Part shown: piece after piece, positions 63,595 to 64,000 of the stretch | How the letters are laid out: every line of letters begins with the position of its first letter | Position numbering within the stretch: the stretch's first letter is position 1 | Origin: Merluccius polli | Lineage: Eukaryota; Chordata; Actinopteri; Gadiformes; Merlucciidae | DNA length: 64,000 bases | Assembly: GCA_030340625.1 (NCBI GenBank) | Contig: JAOPHQ010005136.1 | Coordinates: 82,501-146,500 of the forward strand | Reading direction: 5' to 3' | Translations under genes and position numbers: made by a program | Notes under the pieces: model-generated | Database searches by the model: none | What the model saw: only the letters and a program-made list of their open reading frames with translations | What the model was told of the DNA's origin: nothing

Positions 63595-64000
63595 CAATAT
63601 TTGTCAAAATCCCTTGCTTGTACAAATTCTCTTTCTAAGATGCTCTTCCTAAGAGCATTTAATGTGTGCACGCCTGCCACGATTGGCAGGCATGCACACA
63701 AACTCTGTACTCAGCAGGCGCATTCACGCAAAATATTCTTAGGCAGAATCTGCACAACAAAGTGATTTTGAAAAATAACGAGTAACGAAAAACACTCGTA
63801 ACGACACAATGATCTTCAACCTTACCTTTTTGCCCAGAGAGTCCAGCAATGCCAGCCGGACCATGGCTTCCTGGAAGACCTGGAAATCCTGTTGAAACCA
63901 AGGTAAGAAATTGATAAAAGCCTGAACACACACACACACACAACAAATGTACATGCATGTACTGATTAATGAAGGAATGATGTGTGACAAAATGGAGAGG
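51578..64000 (-). CDS. col17a1: collagen alpha-1(XVII) chain (BP180), 3' part, 34 exons
   Basis: Collagen XVII is a type II transmembrane hemidesmosomal collagen that anchors basal keratinocytes; this window holds its C-terminal extracellular part. Minus-strand exons (low-high): 51,578-51,723; 52,003-52,083; 52,832-52,981; 53,366-53,485; 54,014-54,163; 54,600-54,758; 55,082-55,258; 55,681-55,827; 56,673-56,837; 57,101-57,172; 57,263-57,445; 57,620-57,703; 57,963-58,070; 58,242-58,367; 58,664-58,711; 58,887-58,994; 59,221-59,274; 59,402-59,428; 59,514-59,573; 59,674-59,736; 59,954-60,004; 60,179-60,259; 60,492-60,617; 60,725-60,841; 61,220-61,255; 61,358-61,393; 61,838-61,864; 61,988-62,059; 62,252-62,287; 62,421-62,483; 62,781-62,852; 63,199-63,252; 63,338-63,373; 63,826-63,888. 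Every internal exon is 2+3n+1, splitting the same codon position. COL17A1 is identified by short Gly-X-Y blocks alternating with non-collagenous linkers, and by [44 protein letters not shown] and GKILSADGSNVV, each with a human counterpart. The N-terminus is beyond the right edge. Confidence 0.93.
52121..52670 (-). mobile_element. 5'-truncated L2-clade LINE fragment in a COL17A1 intron
   Basis: The minus-strand frame encodes the last ~103 residues of the same L2 family as at 41,750-44,174, with about five amino-acid differences by eye, then the same 3' end with GCGCTATATAAATAAAGCTG-like sequence at 52,121-52,145. It begins abruptly at [11 protein letters not shown]. Its frame is open into a neighbouring CA repeat and, by chance, into the COL17A1 exon upstream, giving a spurious 199-codon ORF. 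Confidence 0.93.
52832..52981 (-). other. col17a1: COL17A1 repeated module, copy 4 (most C-terminal)
   Basis: 150-nt exon: [18 protein letters not shown], a 4-triplet Gly-Pro-Pro-rich block, then [18 protein letters not shown]. It has the same plan and phase as the next three exons upstream. The N-X-T sequon present in copies 1 and 3 is replaced (GSIT). Confidence 0.9.
53366..53485 (-). other. col17a1: COL17A1 repeated module, copy 3 (collagen block collapsed)
   Basis: 120-nt exon: [22 protein letters not shown] then directly [17 protein letters not shown]. Compared with its sisters it has lost 30-39 nt, so only one Gly-Pro-Pro-Gly remains and the triple helix would be interrupted here. It is most like copy 1 (54,600-54,758), sharing [12 protein letters not shown]. 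The N-A-T sequon is kept. Confidence 0.9.
54014..54163 (-). other. col17a1: COL17A1 repeated module, copy 2
   Basis: 150-nt exon: [18 protein letters not shown], a Gly-Pro-Pro block ending [10 protein letters not shown], then [16 protein letters not shown]. Its first half is closest to copy 4 ([10 protein letters not shown] versus [10 protein letters not shown]). The sequon is lost (ENAA). Confidence 0.9.
54600..54758 (-). other. col17a1: COL17A1 repeated module, copy 1 (human-like)
   Basis: 159-nt exon: [18 protein letters not shown], Gly-X-Y block through [10 protein letters not shown], then [18 protein letters not shown]. It follows directly after the exon ending [14 protein letters not shown]. 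In human COL17A1 the equivalent order is DYNELAVRVSESMQ, then QGLLQGMAYTVQGPPG, then SNVTADLMDFF, so this copy is the positional match of the single human module, including the N-X-T sequon. Confidence 0.9.
55632..55670. repeat. GT microsatellite beside a COL17A1 donor
   Basis: On the COL17A1 strand this is a CA repeat starting about 10 nt after the GTGGGT donor of the exon at 55,681-55,827. CA repeats close to a 5' splice site are established hnRNP L splicing elements in other genes. Confidence 0.9.
56030..56110 (+). mobile_element. possible hAT (Charlie-like) terminal fragment
   Basis: The sequence CAGGGGTTCGCAATCTTTTTC followed by AGCCAGGGGCCCC resembles the widespread hAT-Charlie terminus CAGGGGTTCTCAACCTTTTT. 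No second terminus was found in the intron. Confidence 0.35.
57493..57585. repeat. GT microsatellite in a 174-nt COL17A1 intron
   Basis: About 46 units fill over half of the short intron between the exons at 57,620-57,703 and 57,263-57,445. In the transcript it is a CA repeat lying between the donor (57,619) and the acceptor (57,446). Confidence 0.95.
57717..57764. repeat. AAT trinucleotide microsatellite
   Basis: About 16 AAT units, starting roughly 10 nt upstream (in gene direction) of the acceptor of the COL17A1 exon at 57,620-57,703. On the coding strand it is an ATT run, so it can serve as the U-rich tract of that acceptor. Confidence 0.93.
61220..61255 (-). other. col17a1: COL17A1 36-nt exon with a GG acceptor
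   Basis: The exon encodes (G)[11 protein letters not shown](D), fits the 2+3n+1 phase used by all other exons, and aligns with the GEPGAPGKIV segment of the human chain. Its donor GTAATA is normal, but the acceptor reads TTTCTCTCGG where TCTCAG is expected: the invariant A is a G at 61,257 (C on the plus strand). No in-phase AG nearby can replace it. Confidence 0.75.
62575..62735 (+). mobile_element. tRNA-derived SINE in a COL17A1 intron
   Basis: Contains TTTTGGGTTCAATCCCCAAT (B-box-like), a CTTAAGCAAGATACCTAACC body, CTGCTCCTTAGTGAACTGTA and the tail TGTAAGTCGCTTTGGCTTAC. It is the same general family plan as the copy at 21,340-21,530 but diverged. Confidence 0.65.
63557..63592. repeat. TA microsatellite in a COL17A1 intron
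   Basis: About 18 TA units between the exons at 63,338-63,373 and 63,826-63,888, with no nearby coding sequence. Confidence 0.93.

Overview
The window is a stretch of vertebrate nuclear DNA, almost certainly from a teleost fish. It has small, widely spaced exons with GT/AG borders. The gene order SH3PXD2A - STN1 - SLK - COL17A1 matches the block on human chromosome 10q24-25 (recalled, not searched). The introns are full of long dinucleotide microsatellites, L2-clade LINE fragments, tRNA-derived SINEs and small inverted-repeat DNA transposons typical of fish. The species cannot be named from this alone. No bacterial, viral, CRISPR or toxin feature was seen.

Layout. (1) 1-17,508, minus strand: the 5' end of SH3PXD2A (TKS5). 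Only its first two coding exons are present (17,437-17,508 and 9,087-9,167), together the first 51 residues including the start of the PX domain; the rest lies beyond the left edge. (2) 19,755-24,997, minus strand: a complete nine-exon STN1 gene of 371 codons, the OB-fold subunit of the CST telomere complex. (3) 24,998-26,227: a 1.2-kb divergent promoter region shared by STN1 and SLK, with ETS, E-box, CRE-like and ZNF143/THAP11-type motifs. (4) 26,228-47,369, plus strand: a complete 18-exon SLK gene of 996 codons, a Ste20-family kinase with a C-terminal coiled coil. (5) About 47,370-50,560: probable SLK 3' UTR containing a 1.1-kb inverted-repeat element. (6) 51,578-64,000, minus strand: the 3' part of COL17A1 (collagen XVII), 34 exons all joined in the same phase, running off the right edge. 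SLK and COL17A1 are tail to tail.

I built all four gene models by hand from splice sites and frame. For STN1 and SLK the exon lengths sum to an open frame with the expected domains and near-human residue numbering (SLK K63, D155, D173, T183, S189). The genes are not a pathway: they serve invadopodia (SH3PXD2A), telomere replication (STN1), cytoskeleton and adhesion (SLK) and hemidesmosomes (COL17A1), and share only a conserved neighbourhood.

The most unusual points are these: a tandem array of four related exons in the COL17A1 C-terminal ectodomain where the human protein has one such module; a COL17A1 exon with a GG instead of AG acceptor; an SLK model lacking the mammalian alternative exon of about 31 residues; a Harbinger-like element in an STN1 intron carrying a decayed Myb/SANT-like exon and a 7 x 36-bp satellite; and an inverted-repeat element inserted with a 3-bp duplication inside an L2 LINE that itself lies in an SLK intron.
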